Positions 34,267-43,482 of a DNA stretch of 64,000 nt are shown piece by piece. The stretch comes from Alteraurantiacibacter buctensis (GTDB taxonomy: Bacteria; Pseudomonadota; Alphaproteobacteria; Sphingomonadales; Sphingomonadaceae). Under the pieces are notes generated by a model, which was not told the origin of the DNA, searched no databases, and saw nothing but the letters and a program-made list of their open reading frames with translations. The stretch lies in the NCBI RefSeq assembly GCF_009827655.1, contig NZ_WTYV01000008.1, forward strand, positions 79,062 to 143,061. Reading direction: 5' to 3'. The position numbers were made by a program, and so were the translations under genes. Within the stretch, counting starts at the first letter, position 1, and each line of letters opens with the position of its first letter.

Positions 34267-35019
34267 ATGGCCCAACTTAGCGAAGAGACCCCCGTCCCCG
34301 CCACCCCTTTCTGGAAAGCACCGCTGGGGGCGATCACCCTGGGCGCAGCGGGCATACTCGCGGTGGGCATGGTGGCTGGCGGCTACCTGCTGGGCGATGG
34401 CCTCACCCGCATGAAGATGGCCGAACGCAGCGTCACCGTGCGCGGCCTTGCCGAGCGCGAGGTTACGGCGGACCTTGCCACCTGGACCATTTCCTATTCC
34501 GCCACGGCGACCGACATGGCCAGTGCCCAGGCCAGTGTCGACGCCAACACCGCCGCCATCCGCACCTTCTTTGACGGGCTGGGATTTCCGGAAGATGCGA
34601 TCCAGCCGACCGGGGCCAACGTCTCCAGCTATTCGAACAACGGGGTGATGACCTACACCGTGCGTCAGCGCATGGCCCTGCGCACCACCGATATCGAGCG
34701 CGCCCAGCGGGCCGTGCGCCAGCAGGCCGACCTGGTGCGGCGCGGGGTGTTGCTGGAGGAGGGTAGCGGGATGAGCTACACCTTCACCAGGCTCAACGAC
34801 ATCAAGCCCGAGATGGTGGCCGAGGCGACCCGCGATGCCCGCGCATCGGCCGAGCAGTTTGCCGAGGATTCCGCCACCGAAGTGGGCGGCATCCGTTCCG
34901 CCACGCAAGGCTATTTCGAGATTGCCGCGCGCGATGGCGACACCGGTGGCTGGGGCAGCGCCGATACCCCGTTCAAGACCGTGCGGGTGGTGACCACGGT
35001 GGATTTCTACCTGGAATAG
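34267..35019 (+). CDS. SIMPL-domain (DUF541) protein
   Basis: A 250-aa protein anchored by one N-terminal TM helix (about 18-40, LGAITLGAAGILAVGMVAGG). The SIMPL domain fills the rest: SVTVRGLAEREVTADLATWT opens it and RVVTTVDFYLE closes it, as in the periplasmic YggE family. These proteins are linked to oxidative stress, with no enzymatic role known. It starts after an AGGGAGACC ribosome site and is divergent from gloA. A strong hairpin follows. Confidence 0.85.
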   Translation: MAQLSEETPVPATPFWKAPLGAITLGAAGILAVGMVAGGYLLGDGLTRMKMAERSVTVRGLAEREVTADLATWTISYSATATDMASAQASVDANTAAIRTFFDGLGFPEDAIQPTGANVSSYSNNGVMTYTVRQRMALRTTDIERAQRAVRQQADLVRRGVLLEEGSGMSYTFTRLNDIKPEMVAEATRDARASAEQFAEDSATEVGGIRSATQGYFEIAARDGDTGGWGSADTPFKTVRVVTTVDFYLE

Positions 35020-35044
35020 CTCGCCTCCGCGAAGCCACACAGAA

Positions 35045-35077
35045 AAGGGGCCCGGTCCTTGCCGGACCGGGCCCCTT
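35045..35077. terminator. Strong bidirectional terminator hairpin
   Basis: AAGGGGCCCGGTCC pairs perfectly over 14 bp with GGACCGGGCCCCTT around a 5-nt loop. It lies between convergent SIMPL and porin genes, with A/T-rich flanks suitable for termination in both directions. Confidence 0.85.
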
Positions 35078-35098
35078 CTCCTGCTGAAGGTAAAAACC

Positions 35099-35830
35099 TT
35101 AGAAGCTGGCGCTCAGCGTGACGACGAAGGCATCGTCCACGAAGTCGTAAGCCGGGGTGCCGGTGCCTTCGGCGCCGATGTAGGACGCACCCACCGACAC
35201 GCCGCCGCCCACAGCCACGCTGCCACCCAGGGCCCAGTCCCAGGCCTTGCCGTTGGGGGTGTAGGTCAGGAAGCCATCGGTGTAGCCCAGGTGGGCGCTC
35301 AGCGAGATCGGGGTGTCGGGGATGCCCACGCCCAGATCGGTCGACAGGTACAGGTTGTCGGTGCCGCCCAGCGAGTCCTGCTCGGGAGCATAGGCCACGC
35401 CCAGGGTCAGGGTGGCGGGGCCCACGCCGAAGCCGGTCTTGCCGTAGAGTTCGACATAATCGAAATCGCCGGCCGGAGCGTTCGGGTAGGCGTAGTAGAT
35501 CACGCCGACGTCGGCGGTAACGCCGCTGGCGACTTCACCCGACCAGCCTGCGAACAGGTCCAGTTCGGTGTGGCCATAGCCGACCGAGTTCTCGTCCAGC
35601 GACGAGCCCCAGGTGCCGACATAGATGCCGCTGGAGTGCTTGGCGGTGATACCGGCCTGGGCAGCGATGTCGCCGCCCGACAGGTCGACGCCGCGGAAGC
35701 GGTATTCGCTGACGAGAGCGGCAGTGCCGGTGAAGGTGATTTCGCTTTCTTCCTGGGCGAAGGCGGGAGCGGCCAGGAGAGCGGAACCGATGAGAGTAGC
35801 AGCCATCAGGCTGCGGACGGACGTAAGCAT
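35099..35830 (-). CDS. Outer-membrane TorF-type putative porin
   Basis: A 243-aa precursor with a signal peptide (LMAATLIGSALLAAPAFAQ). The mature protein is a small beta-barrel: amphipathic strands alternate with short turns and the sequence ends in VTLSASF, with the terminal Phe of outer-membrane proteins. The segment ALVSEYRFRGVDLSGGD is characteristic of the TorF/TIGR02001 porin family. I place the start at 35830 because TTGAGGAAA lies 8 nt upstream; the in-frame TTG further up is part of that ribosome site. It lies divergent from the phosphatase gene. Confidence 0.82.
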   Translation of the reverse strand: MLTSVRSLMAATLIGSALLAAPAFAQEESEITFTGTAALVSEYRFRGVDLSGGDIAAQAGITAKHSSGIYVGTWGSSLDENSVGYGHTELDLFAGWSGEVASGVTADVGVIYYAYPNAPAGDFDYVELYGKTGFGVGPATLTLGVAYAPEQDSLGGTDNLYLSTDLGVGIPDTPISLSAHLGYTDGFLTYTPNGKAWDWALGGSVAVGGGVSVGASYIGAEGTGTPAYDFVDDAFVVTLSASF

Positions 35831-36126
35831 GGGCAATTTCCTCAATTGCTGGTTGAACTTTTATGCCTCGTCCCACCTGCGTCTCCGCGATCCGGCCTCT
35901 TTGTTGCGGGCCGATATTCACGAGAACGCAACATAACTGGCGCGCCATGTTGCATCGCACAAGGATATTGCGCTGCGTTGCCACATTCCGACAGGAAGTG
36001 TGGATTTTCTGCATCACATTCATCTACGGGTCAGGCCAAACTGCCACAATGGATGCAACCAGCGGTGGAATTGCTGCGCTGCAACGCCTAGGTGACGGTG
36101 AACGAAGGACCACATTCCTCACTCCC

Positions 36127-36927
36127 ATGCTGAAATTGCTGCGATCCCTGCTATCCCGGTCGGAACAGGCCAACCTGCCTGCCGTACCCGCAGGCCAGCG
36201 CATCTATGCCGTGGGCGATGTCCACGGCCGGCGCGACCTGTTCGAGGCGATGGTTGCCGCGATCGAGGAAGACGATGCGCAAGCCACGCCCGCGCGCAGC
36301 ACGGTGATCCTGCTGGGCGACTTGGTGGATCGCGGCCCCGATTCGGCTGGCGTGCTGGCCCGTGCCCGCCGCTGGCAGCAGGAGCGCGAGGTGCGCATCC
36401 TGTGCGGCAACCACGAGGAGATGTTCCTCAAGAGCTTCGACAGCACCGACATGCTGCGCCACTTCATGCGCCACGGCGGTCGCCAGACGGTGGCCAGCTA
36501 TGGGGTTAGCATGCGGGCCATTTCCGCCGCCGAGGTGGAGGAAATCCAGGCCATGATGCACCAGGCCGTGCCGCAAGCCGACCGCGAGTTCATGGCGGGG
36601 TTCGAGGACATGATCGTGCTGGGCGACTATGTCTTCGTCCACGCCGGGATCGATCCGCAGGTGCCGATCCACGAGCAGCGCGCGGCGGATCTCCGGTGGA
36701 TCCGCGAGCCGTTCCTGTCGCACTCCGAACCCTATGACCAGGTGGTGGTGCACGGCCACACGATCAGCGAGGAGCCCGAACTGCGCGGCAACCGCATCGG
36801 CATCGATACAGGTGCCTACGCCAGCAACCGCCTGACCGGCCTGGTGCTGGAAGGCTCCACCCGCCGCCTGATCGAGGTGCGCTCCGACGAGGATGGCCAG
36901 GTCAGCGTGGCGAAGCGCGCGGCCTGA
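36127..36927 (+). CDS. PPP-family serine/threonine protein phosphatase
   Basis: A 266-aa bacterial PrpA/PP1-like metallophosphatase. All motifs are present: GDVHGR (residues 30-35), GDLVDRGPDS (64-73), GNHEE (94-98) and the later HAGID and VHGHT. They bind two metals. It has no signal peptide and is probably cytoplasmic. The upstream gap of almost 300 nt is AT-rich and carries promoter-like sequence shared with the divergent porin, with no gene I can support. It may alternatively hydrolyse diadenosine tetraphosphate. Confidence 0.9.
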   Translation: MLKLLRSLLSRSEQANLPAVPAGQRIYAVGDVHGRRDLFEAMVAAIEEDDAQATPARSTVILLGDLVDRGPDSAGVLARARRWQQEREVRILCGNHEEMFLKSFDSTDMLRHFMRHGGRQTVASYGVSMRAISAAEVEEIQAMMHQAVPQADREFMAGFEDMIVLGDYVFVHAGIDPQVPIHEQRAADLRWIREPFLSHSEPYDQVVVHGHTISEEPELRGNRIGIDTGAYASNRLTGLVLEGSTRRLIEVRSDEDGQVSVAKRAA

Positions 36928-36948
36928 GGGCGAAAGCGGGCAGGATAG

Positions 36949-37352
<404 letters not shown>

Positions 37353-37357
37353 GCGCC

Positions 37358-37386
37358 GATGTAGGGCAGGGCAGGCAGGTAGGCAA
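37358..37386 (-). promoter_or_regulatory. Predicted rnpB promoter
   Basis: On the minus strand TTGCCT (37386-37381) and TACATC (37363-37358) are 17 nt apart. Initiation about 7 nt further on would fall at 37351, exactly where the P1 helix predicts the RNA 5' end. Confidence 0.5.
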
Positions 37387-37450
37387 CCTTGCTGCGGGCT
37401 GCACGCCCGATTCAGCCCCGCCGCAGCGCCGGTGGTAGAGAAGGATCAGC

Positions 37451-38086
37451 ATGAAACCGATTCGCCTTGCCCTGCTCGCCGCCCTTGTCCTCGCCCCAGT
37501 GGGCCTGGCCGCCATGCCCGCTGCCAGCCAGTGGGAGATCGGCCCCTGGGTGCGCGGTCGCAACTATTCCGAAGGGATGCCCGCCAATCCTGACCCTGTT
37601 CCCGGTGGCGGCGTGCGCTTTGCCTTTCCGCAAGGCTCGCGCGGGCAGGTGGACGCGATGACCACCGCCATCGGCCCGCTGGACGGCGCGCGCAGCATCA
37701 CCATCCGTTACCGGGTAGATGCCGCCCCCGGCACCCGCTTCGCGGCGGTGGAGACGCCGGAGATGCCAGCCACCGTCTCGCTCTATTTCCAGCGCGCGGG
37801 CGACACCTGGACCGGTCGCGGCCGCTATGGCTCGTACCGCTGGTATGCGCCGGGCGAGGCGGTGATCCCGCTGGAACCGGGCGAGCGGACCGTGACCGTG
37901 CGGCTGGATGCCGGTTGGACCAACGTCAACGGCAAGCCGGTGAGCGATGACCCCGCCGGCTTCGCCGCCGCCCGCGCCGAAGCCGCCACCCTGGGCCTCG
38001 CCTTCGGCTCACTCAGCCGTCGCAGCCACGGTGTCCATGCGGACGGGCGGGCGAGCTTTACGCTGCTGGGGCTGCGGGTCGACTAG
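37451..38086 (+). CDS. Exported protein of unknown function
   Basis: A 211-aa precursor with a signal peptide (IRLALLAALVLAPVGLAAM). The mature part is beta-rich with many aromatic and Gly residues (WEIGPWVRGRNYSEGMPANP, SITIRYRVDAAPGT, YGSYRWYAPGEAVIPL), resembling a jelly-roll or carbohydrate-binding-like sandwich; I cannot name a family. No catalytic motif stands out. The start follows GAAGGATC. It is divergent from rnpB and stands alone. Confidence 0.7.
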   Translation: MKPIRLALLAALVLAPVGLAAMPAASQWEIGPWVRGRNYSEGMPANPDPVPGGGVRFAFPQGSRGQVDAMTTAIGPLDGARSITIRYRVDAAPGTRFAAVETPEMPATVSLYFQRAGDTWTGRGRYGSYRWYAPGEAVIPLEPGERTVTVRLDAGWTNVNGKPVSDDPAGFAAARAEAATLGLAFGSLSRRSHGVHADGRASFTLLGLRVD

Positions 38087-38116
38087 GCTGCCGGCGTTGC
38101 ATCACCGAACAGCCGA

Positions 38117-38410
38117 ATGGTATGCAGGCTGATGCGCTGGTTTTTTGCCTATCACCGCCGCCTGATGGATCGGCTTTACCACGGCAACCTGTTCAGCGGC
38201 CCAGACAAGCTGGAGCATATGGCTCCATTCCTCGTAGGAATGGGCTTGGTGATAGTGGTTGCTTACCTCTTTGGCCCCATCGGAAAGCCGGTAAGAATCT
38301 GGTTGGTTGCGGCCCTGTGCGGACCGGGTGCGATTTGGTTCGTCTACGTGTTGTTTCATGAATTGCGTTCGCTCCCGGGAAGGTATCGCAGACACCGCGA
38401 ACTGGAATAA
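38117..38410 (+). CDS. Small two-TM protein, unknown
   Basis: A 97-aa protein (82 or so if translation starts at the ATG at 38132). It has a basic N-terminus (RWFFAYHRRLMDRLYHG) and two hydrophobic segments (MAPFLVGMGLVIVVAYLFG and IWLVAALCGPGAIWFVYVLF), ending in a basic tail (PGRYRRHRELE). The DNA is less GC-rich at third positions than its neighbours, a hint of recent acquisition. I recognise no family. Confidence 0.5.
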   Translation: MVCRLMRWFFAYHRRLMDRLYHGNLFSGPDKLEHMAPFLVGMGLVIVVAYLFGPIGKPVRIWLVAALCGPGAIWFVYVLFHELRSLPGRYRRHRELE

Positions 38411-38428
38411 CCGGCCAACCCCGGATCA

Positions 38429-39151
38429 CTACCGCGCCCGCCCCTCATCGCGGTCCAGCAGCAACTGGAACAGGATCGCCCGGCATTCGCCATCGGCCAT
38501 GCCGTCGATCGTCTCGGGCCGCCAGCGGCGCTGGAAGGCTTCGATGGCTTTCCCGGCATCGGAAATGTCATAGCCATAGCGTTCCAGTGCCAGCAGGAAG
38601 GCGCCATCATTGCCGAAGGGATCGCCCAGGTTCAGCTTTTCCGGGCGCGGCAGGCACAGTTTCCAGCGGGCGAGGCGATCCCACGGGAAAAGCTCTCCGG
38701 GGTCCACCTTGCGGGCCGGGGCAATGTCCGAGTGGGCGACCACGTTGGCATAGGGGATCTTGTAGCGCCGCACGATGGAATCGAGCAGCGGGATCAGCGC
38801 TTCGATCTGCGCCTCGGCAAAGGGGCGATAGCCCAGCGCGTGGCCTGGATGGTCCAGCTCGATGCCGATGGAGGCGCTGTTCACGTCTGCCTGCCCGCGC
38901 CAGAAGCTCTTGCCCGCATGCCAGGCGCGCTTGTCTTCCGGCACCAGCCGGATCACCTCGCCCTCTTCGGTAATGCAATAGTGGGCGGAAACTTCGGCCG
39001 CCGGATCGCACATCCGCTCCAGCGCGGTCTCCACCGGCTTCATCTCGGTATAATGCAGCACCACCATGTCGATGGGGCATTTGCGCTCGTTCCAGTTGGG
39101 CGATGGGTGGTCCCGATGGATCACCGGCTCGCGCGGGAACGGGCTGGGCAT
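38429..39151 (-). CDS. N-acetylmuramoyl-L-alanine amidase (AmiD/Amidase_2 type)
   Basis: A 240-aa zinc amidase. VVLHYTE gives His33, VVAHSDIAP gives His140 and the adjacent KVDPG gives Asp150, the usual zinc set; the middle has the SIGIELDHPGH segment. A C-terminal peptidoglycan-binding-like helical tail (AGKAIEAFQRRWRPETIDGM) is typical of AmiD. It cleaves muropeptides between MurNAc and L-Ala. No signal peptide or lipobox is visible, so it may be cytoplasmic and recycle anhydromuropeptides (AmpD-like role). It is downstream of chpT on the same strand. Confidence 0.9.
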   Translation of the reverse strand: MPSPFPREPVIHRDHPSPNWNERKCPIDMVVLHYTEMKPVETALERMCDPAAEVSAHYCITEEGEVIRLVPEDKRAWHAGKSFWRGQADVNSASIGIELDHPGHALGYRPFAEAQIEALIPLLDSIVRRYKIPYANVVAHSDIAPARKVDPGELFPWDRLARWKLCLPRPEKLNLGDPFGNDGAFLLALERYGYDISDAGKAIEAFQRRWRPETIDGMADGECRAILFQLLLDRDEGRAR

Positions 39152-39160
39152 CTCCGGGCG

Positions 39161-39829
39161 TTACCCGATCAGGTCGGTGGGGGCGGGCATGGTAGCCCCC
39201 AGCACCAGCATGTCCGGGCCGTGGACCGCCTGTAGCTTGCCGCCTTGTTCCTTGGCCAGCAGGTGCAGCATGTGGGCGGGGGCCGTGCGGCCGGACAGGT
39301 CGCCGGTGGGCAGGACCCCTTCCAGTGCCTGGCCGATAGTGGCGTCGAAGGCGATGCGCGGGCCGGTGGCGCGGATCACGATCTCGGTCATGCCCGCCCC
39401 ATCCTTATTGGCGCGCGTTTCCGCCCCCACCAGCAGCACGCCGCCGCGCACCAGCGCGTCCATGCCGATGGCCGCCAGGTTCAGCAGGGCTTTCACCGCC
39501 GGCTTGGCCAGCTTGGGTTCGGCCACCACCCATTCCAGGCTCAGCCGTTCGTTGGCGGAGACCAGCGAGGCGATCAGGCTGCGCGGTTCCTCGGTGGGGA
39601 CCATCTCGCCGAAGCCACCCGCGGCGCCAAAGGCCAGGCGGAAGAACTTGAGCTTGTCGGCACTGGCCTTGGCGCTCTGTTCCAGCAGTTCCATGCAGCG
39701 GGCCCGCATCTCGGGATCACGCTCGTCCGCCAGCAGCTCCAGCCCGTTGCTGATCGCCCCCACGGGGCTCAGCAGGTCATGGCACAGGCGCGAGCAGAGG
39801 AGGGCGGCAAGATCGAGTTGCGATGTCAT
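39161..39829 (-). CDS. chpT: Histidine phosphotransferase ChpT
   Basis: A 222-aa HPt protein of the alphaproteobacterial CckA-ChpT-CtrA cell-cycle relay. The phospho-acceptor His17 lies in LCSRLCHDLLSPVGAI, on the first long helix of the dimerisation hairpin; the C-terminal half is a degenerate kinase-like ATPase domain lacking ATP motifs (GGKLQAVHGPDMLVLGAT). It passes phosphate from CckA to CtrA and CpdR. It is divergent from the pseudouridine synthase gene and followed by the amidase gene 9 nt away, so cotranscribed. Confidence 0.92.
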   Translation of the reverse strand: MTSQLDLAALLCSRLCHDLLSPVGAISNGLELLADERDPEMRARCMELLEQSAKASADKLKFFRLAFGAAGGFGEMVPTEEPRSLIASLVSANERLSLEWVVAEPKLAKPAVKALLNLAAIGMDALVRGGVLLVGAETRANKDGAGMTEIVIRATGPRIAFDATIGQALEGVLPTGDLSGRTAPAHMLHLLAKEQGGKLQAVHGPDMLVLGATMPAPTDLIG

Positions 39830-39911
39830 GCCAGCGCTTTAGCCATGTGGGGCACGGGTGGGAAGCGCCCAGACGCTTGTCGCATCGCCATTTGGCGCTA
39901 CCACAGGGCCG

Positions 39912-40865
39912 ATGACCGCTGAGCAGACCCTTTCCGGCACCATTCCCGAAGCCGGCCGGCTGGACAAGGTGCTGGCCGATTGCACCGGTTTGTCACGAGA
40001 GCGGGTCAAGGCGCTGATTCAGGACGGAAAGGTGCTGGTGGACGGCAGGCCCGCCGGCAGCGCATCGGGCAAGGCTCAAGTTAACTCCAGCTATTCAATC
40101 CACCTTCCGCCCCCGGATGATCCACAGGCCCGTCCACAGGATATCCCCATCGTGGTGGCCTGGGAGGATGAACACCTGATCGTGGTCGACAAGCCGGCCG
40201 GCATGGTGGTCCACCCGGCGGCGGGCAACCCCGATGGCACGCTGGTCAACGCCCTGCTGCACCACTGCGCGGGCGGGCTGTCCGGCATCGGCGGGGTGGC
40301 GCGGCCGGGCATCGTCCACCGCATTGACAAGGATACCAGCGGCCTGCTGGTGGTGGCCAAGAGCGACGTGGCGCACGAAGGCCTCGCCCGCCAGTTCGCC
40401 GACCACTCGCTGGAACGGGCCTACCTGGCGGTGACGCAAGGCCACCCGATGCCCCCCGCCGGCACGATCCGCGCCCGCCTGGGCCGGTCTGACGCTGACC
40501 GCAAGAAGATGGCCGTTCTCCCTGACACCAGCAGCCGGGGCAAGCATGCCGTTACCCATTACCGCACGCTGGAGCGGCTGGACCATTGCGCGCTGGTGGA
40601 ATGCCGGCTGGAAACCGGGCGCACCCACCAGGTGCGCGTTCACCTTGCATCAATCGGCCATCCGCTAGTGGGGGATCCTGTCTATGGCCGACCGTCATCA
40701 GCACTCCGCCCGCTTCTCAGGGAGCTGGGATTTCACCGCCAGGCCCTCCATGCCGCAGTGCTGGGATTCATCCACCCTGTCACCGGCGAACGGGTCCGCT
40801 GCGAATCCGCACTGCCCGCCGATATGCGGGAACTGATCGACAAAACCGGCCATTCAAATCGATGA
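39912..40865 (+). CDS. rluD: RluA-family pseudouridine synthase (RluD-like)
   Basis: A 317-aa RNA-modifying enzyme. An N-terminal S4 RNA-binding domain (GRLDKVLADCTGLSRERVKA, residues 15-34) precedes the catalytic domain, where HRIDKDTSGLL contains the catalytic Asp139. KPAGMVVHPAAG and ETGRTHQVRVHL are further RluA/RluD signatures. RluD modifies U1911, 1915 and 1917 in helix 69 of 23S rRNA. Presence of the S4 domain favours RluD over RluA. rpoH follows on the same strand after a 123-nt gap. Confidence 0.9.
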   Translation: MTAEQTLSGTIPEAGRLDKVLADCTGLSRERVKALIQDGKVLVDGRPAGSASGKAQVNSSYSIHLPPPDDPQARPQDIPIVVAWEDEHLIVVDKPAGMVVHPAAGNPDGTLVNALLHHCAGGLSGIGGVARPGIVHRIDKDTSGLLVVAKSDVAHEGLARQFADHSLERAYLAVTQGHPMPPAGTIRARLGRSDADRKKMAVLPDTSSRGKHAVTHYRTLERLDHCALVECRLETGRTHQVRVHLASIGHPLVGDPVYGRPSSALRPLLRELGFHRQALHAAVLGFIHPVTGERVRCESALPADMRELIDKTGHSNR

Positions 40866-40988
40866 AATGCGCACTATCTGTACGCCGTTCGTCTATAGTG
40901 ACGGGCCAATAATGTGGCTGCAGAGTGATTCAGGTGCCCGGCAGGGGCCTGCGAAGTGCAGTCGACGCGAAGAAAGGTTAGGGACCTA

Positions 40989-41891
40989 GTGAGCAACAAG
41001 CGTACTTCGATGCCGGTGCTGGGGGGCGAGCAGAGCCTCAACCGCTATCTGGCAGAGATCAAGAAATTCCCCGTGCTGACGGCCGAGCAGGAATACATGC
41101 TGGCCAAGCGCTATCGCGAACACGAAGACCCGGAAGCCGCCGCGCAGCTGGTGACCAGCCACCTGCGCCTGGTGGCCAAGATCGCCATGGGCTACCGCGG
41201 CTATGGCCTGCCGGTCAGCGACCTGATTTCCGAAGGCAACGTGGGCCTGATGCAGGGCGTGAAGAAGTTCGAGCCCGATCGCGGTTTCCGCCTGGCGACC
41301 TATGCCATGTGGTGGATCAAGGCCAGCATCCAGGAATTCATCCTGCGCTCGTGGAGCCTCGTCAAGATGGGCACCACGGCGGCGCAGAAGAAGCTGTTCT
41401 TCAACCTTCGCCGGATGAAGAAGCAGCTCGAAGCCTATGAGGATGCCGACCTTTCGCCGGAGAACCTGGCCAAGATCGCGACCGACCTGGGCGTGCCCGA
41501 GCAGGAAGTGATCAACATGAACCGGCGCATGATGATGGGCGGCGACGGCTCGCTCAACGTCGCCATGCGCAACGGCGAGGAAGGCAGCGGCGAGTGGCAG
41601 GATTTCCTGGCCGACGACCGCCCCCTGCAGGACGTGGTGGTGGCCGAGGCCGAAGAGGCCGACCTGCGCCGCGAAATGCTGGTGGAGGCGATGGACAGCC
41701 TGAACGACCGCGAGAAGCACATCCTCACCCAGCGCCGCCTGGTGGACGAACCGCAGACGCTGGAGGAGCTGAGCCAGACCTACGACGTCAGCCGCGAACG
41801 CATCCGCCAGATCGAGGTACGCGCCTTCGAAAAGCTGCAAAAGGCGATGCAGCGGATTGCCGGGGAACGGCTGCTGCCGGCGGCGGCGTAA
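40989..41891 (+). CDS. rpoH: Heat-shock sigma factor RpoH (sigma-32)
   Basis: A 300-aa alternative sigma factor. Region 2 has SEGNVGLMQGVKKFEPDRGF and TYAMWWIKASIQEFILRSWS; the RpoH box AAQKKLFFNLRRMKK follows; and region 4.2 ends the protein with the HTH LEELSQTYDVSRERIRQIEV. It directs chaperone and protease genes, including probably clpX/clpP in this window. The start is GTG at 40989 with a GGTTAGGGA ribosome site; the frame is open further upstream without one. A strong terminator hairpin follows. Confidence 0.95.
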   Translation: MSNKRTSMPVLGGEQSLNRYLAEIKKFPVLTAEQEYMLAKRYREHEDPEAAAQLVTSHLRLVAKIAMGYRGYGLPVSDLISEGNVGLMQGVKKFEPDRGFRLATYAMWWIKASIQEFILRSWSLVKMGTTAAQKKLFFNLRRMKKQLEAYEDADLSPENLAKIATDLGVPEQEVINMNRRMMMGGDGSLNVAMRNGEEGSGEWQDFLADDRPLQDVVVAEAEEADLRREMLVEAMDSLNDREKHILTQRRLVDEPQTLEELSQTYDVSRERIRQIEVRAFEKLQKAMQRIAGERLLPAAA

Positions 41892-41911
41892 GCGCCAGCT
41901 TGAGCAGATAA

Positions 41912-41947
41912 CAAGGGGGCCGGGCAGCGATGTCCGGCCCCTTTGCT
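41912..41947. terminator. Terminator hairpin after rpoH
   Basis: AAGGGGGCCGG and CCGGCCCCTT form a near-perfect stem around GCAGCGATGT, followed by TTGCTTTG. It separates rpoH from the convergent SDR gene and can serve both. Confidence 0.75.
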
Positions 41948-41953
41948 TTGCGA

Positions 41954-42700
41954 TCAGTAAGCCTTCGCCAATATCGCCACCACCTGATCGAACCGCCCCT
42001 CGGCTTCGGCATCACGCAGGAACCTGACATTCTGCGTCAGCACTTCGGGCGGGGTGGGCTCTGCCGCGAACTGGGCCATCGTTTCGGCGATGAAAGCGTC
42101 CAGCGGCATGAACGATTGCTCCTCGCTCTGGCCCGGGGTCAGCTCGGTCCGGACGCCGGGCGGGGCCACTTCGATCACCTCAACCCTGCCGGCCAGCTTC
42201 GCGCGCAGCGAAACGGTGTAGCTGTGCAGCGCCGCCTTGGTGGCAGAATAGGTGGCCGTGGCGGGCAGCGGCACGAAGGCGAGGCCGCTGGTTACATTGA
42301 CGATGGCGGCGTTCGGCTGGGCGGACAGGTGGCCGATCAGCGCGTCGATCAGGCGGATGGGGCCCAGCAGGTTGGTTTCCACCATCGCCTCCGCCGCAGA
42401 CAGGTCGCGCGCGGCGGTCACGTCCTCGTGCATCATCACCCCGGCGTTGTTGACCAGCACGTTGAGCGCGGGGAAGCGGGCAGTTACCTCGGCGGCGAAG
42501 CGCGCGATGTCTCGCGCGCTGGCGGCATCCAGCGTCATCGCGTGGATTGACGGGTGGCCTTCCGCCGTTCCGGCCAGTGCTTCTGCCTTGCGCCCGGCCA
42601 CAATCACCGTGTTGCCGTTCTGCGCCCACCAGCGCGCCATGCCCCGGCCAATGCCGCTGCCGCCGCCCGTGACGAGGATGGTATTGCCGCTGGGTTTCAT
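41954..42700 (-). CDS. Short-chain dehydrogenase/reductase (DltE-like)
   Basis: A 248-aa classical SDR. The cofactor loop TGGGSGIG is at residues 11-18, NNAG near 85, and the active site is Ser (NVTSGLAFVP) with TYSATKAAL (Tyr-x3-Lys). The Arg in VAGRKAE near residue 37 after the second strand suggests NADP(H). The set is closest to the DltE/oxidoreductase group without a defined substrate. The start at 42700 has GGAG upstream. It is convergent with rpoH and divergent from mtgA. Confidence 0.87.
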   Translation of the reverse strand: MKPSGNTILVTGGGSGIGRGMARWWAQNGNTVIVAGRKAEALAGTAEGHPSIHAMTLDAASARDIARFAAEVTARFPALNVLVNNAGVMMHEDVTAARDLSAAEAMVETNLLGPIRLIDALIGHLSAQPNAAIVNVTSGLAFVPLPATATYSATKAALHSYTVSLRAKLAGRVEVIEVAPPGVRTELTPGQSEEQSFMPLDAFIAETMAQFAAEPTPPEVLTQNVRFLRDAEAEGRFDQVVAILAKAY

Positions 42701-42805
42701 GGGATTGCGCTCCGGATGGGTCAGGTAGCCCGAAGATAGGGCGAGAGCCGATTGGGGCAAGCACCCGCTTCCAACCGCCGCTCTTCCGCGCTAAGCGCTG
42801 GGCCA

Positions 42806-43477
42806 ATGGCTTCCCGCATCGTCACCTGGGCCGGCAAGGCCGCGCTTGTCTGGATCGCGCTCAGCCTGATGCTGGTGGTGCTGTTTCGCTTCGTGCCGGT
42901 TACCTATACCCTGACCATGCTGTTCGACGAGAACCCCGTCACCCGTGACTGGGAGCCGCTCTCCCGCATCGACCGCAACATGGTGAGCGCGGTGATCGCG
43001 GCGGAGGACGGCAAGTTCTGCAGCCACAACGGGTTCGATACCGAGGCGATCGAGCAGGCGCTGGAGGAGGCGGCCGAAGGCGGGCGCCAGCGTGGTGCTT
43101 CCACCATCAGCCAGCAGACCGCCAAGAACGTGTTCCTGTGGCAGGGCGGCGGCTGGTTCCGCAAGGGGCTGGAGGCCTGGTTCACCTTCCTGATCGAGAC
43201 GCTGTGGGACAAGCGGCGGATCATGGAAGTCTACCTCAACGTGGCCGAGACCGGCATCGGCACCTATGGCGTGGAGGCGGGCAGCCAGCGCTATTTCCAG
43301 CACTCTGCCGCGCGGCTGACGCGGGACGAGGCCAGCCGCATGGCCGCCGCGCTGCCCAGCCCGAAGACGCGCGAAGTGGTCAGCCCCGGAGGCTTCACCC
43401 GCCGCTATGGCAACACCATCGAGGCGCGCATCGGCGTGGTCCGGCGTGATGCGCTGGACGCCTGCGTCTACGACTGA
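42806..43477 (+). CDS. mtgA: Monofunctional peptidoglycan glycosyltransferase MtgA
   Basis: A 223-aa GT51 enzyme. An N-terminal TM anchor (residues 11-31, KAALVWIALSLMLVVLFRFV) is followed by AAEDGKFCSHNGFD with the catalytic Glu67, GASTISQQTAKNVFLW and RRIMEVYLNVAETG, the three signature motifs of the fold. It polymerises lipid II into glycan strands and, unlike class A PBPs, has no transpeptidase domain. It is nearly contiguous (5 nt) with the zinc exporter gene. Confidence 0.94.
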   Translation: MASRIVTWAGKAALVWIALSLMLVVLFRFVPVTYTLTMLFDENPVTRDWEPLSRIDRNMVSAVIAAEDGKFCSHNGFDTEAIEQALEEAAEGGRQRGASTISQQTAKNVFLWQGGGWFRKGLEAWFTFLIETLWDKRRIMEVYLNVAETGIGTYGVEAGSQRYFQHSAARLTRDEASRMAAALPSPKTREVVSPGGFTRRYGNTIEARIGVVRRDALDACVYD

Positions 43478-43482
43478 GCGGC

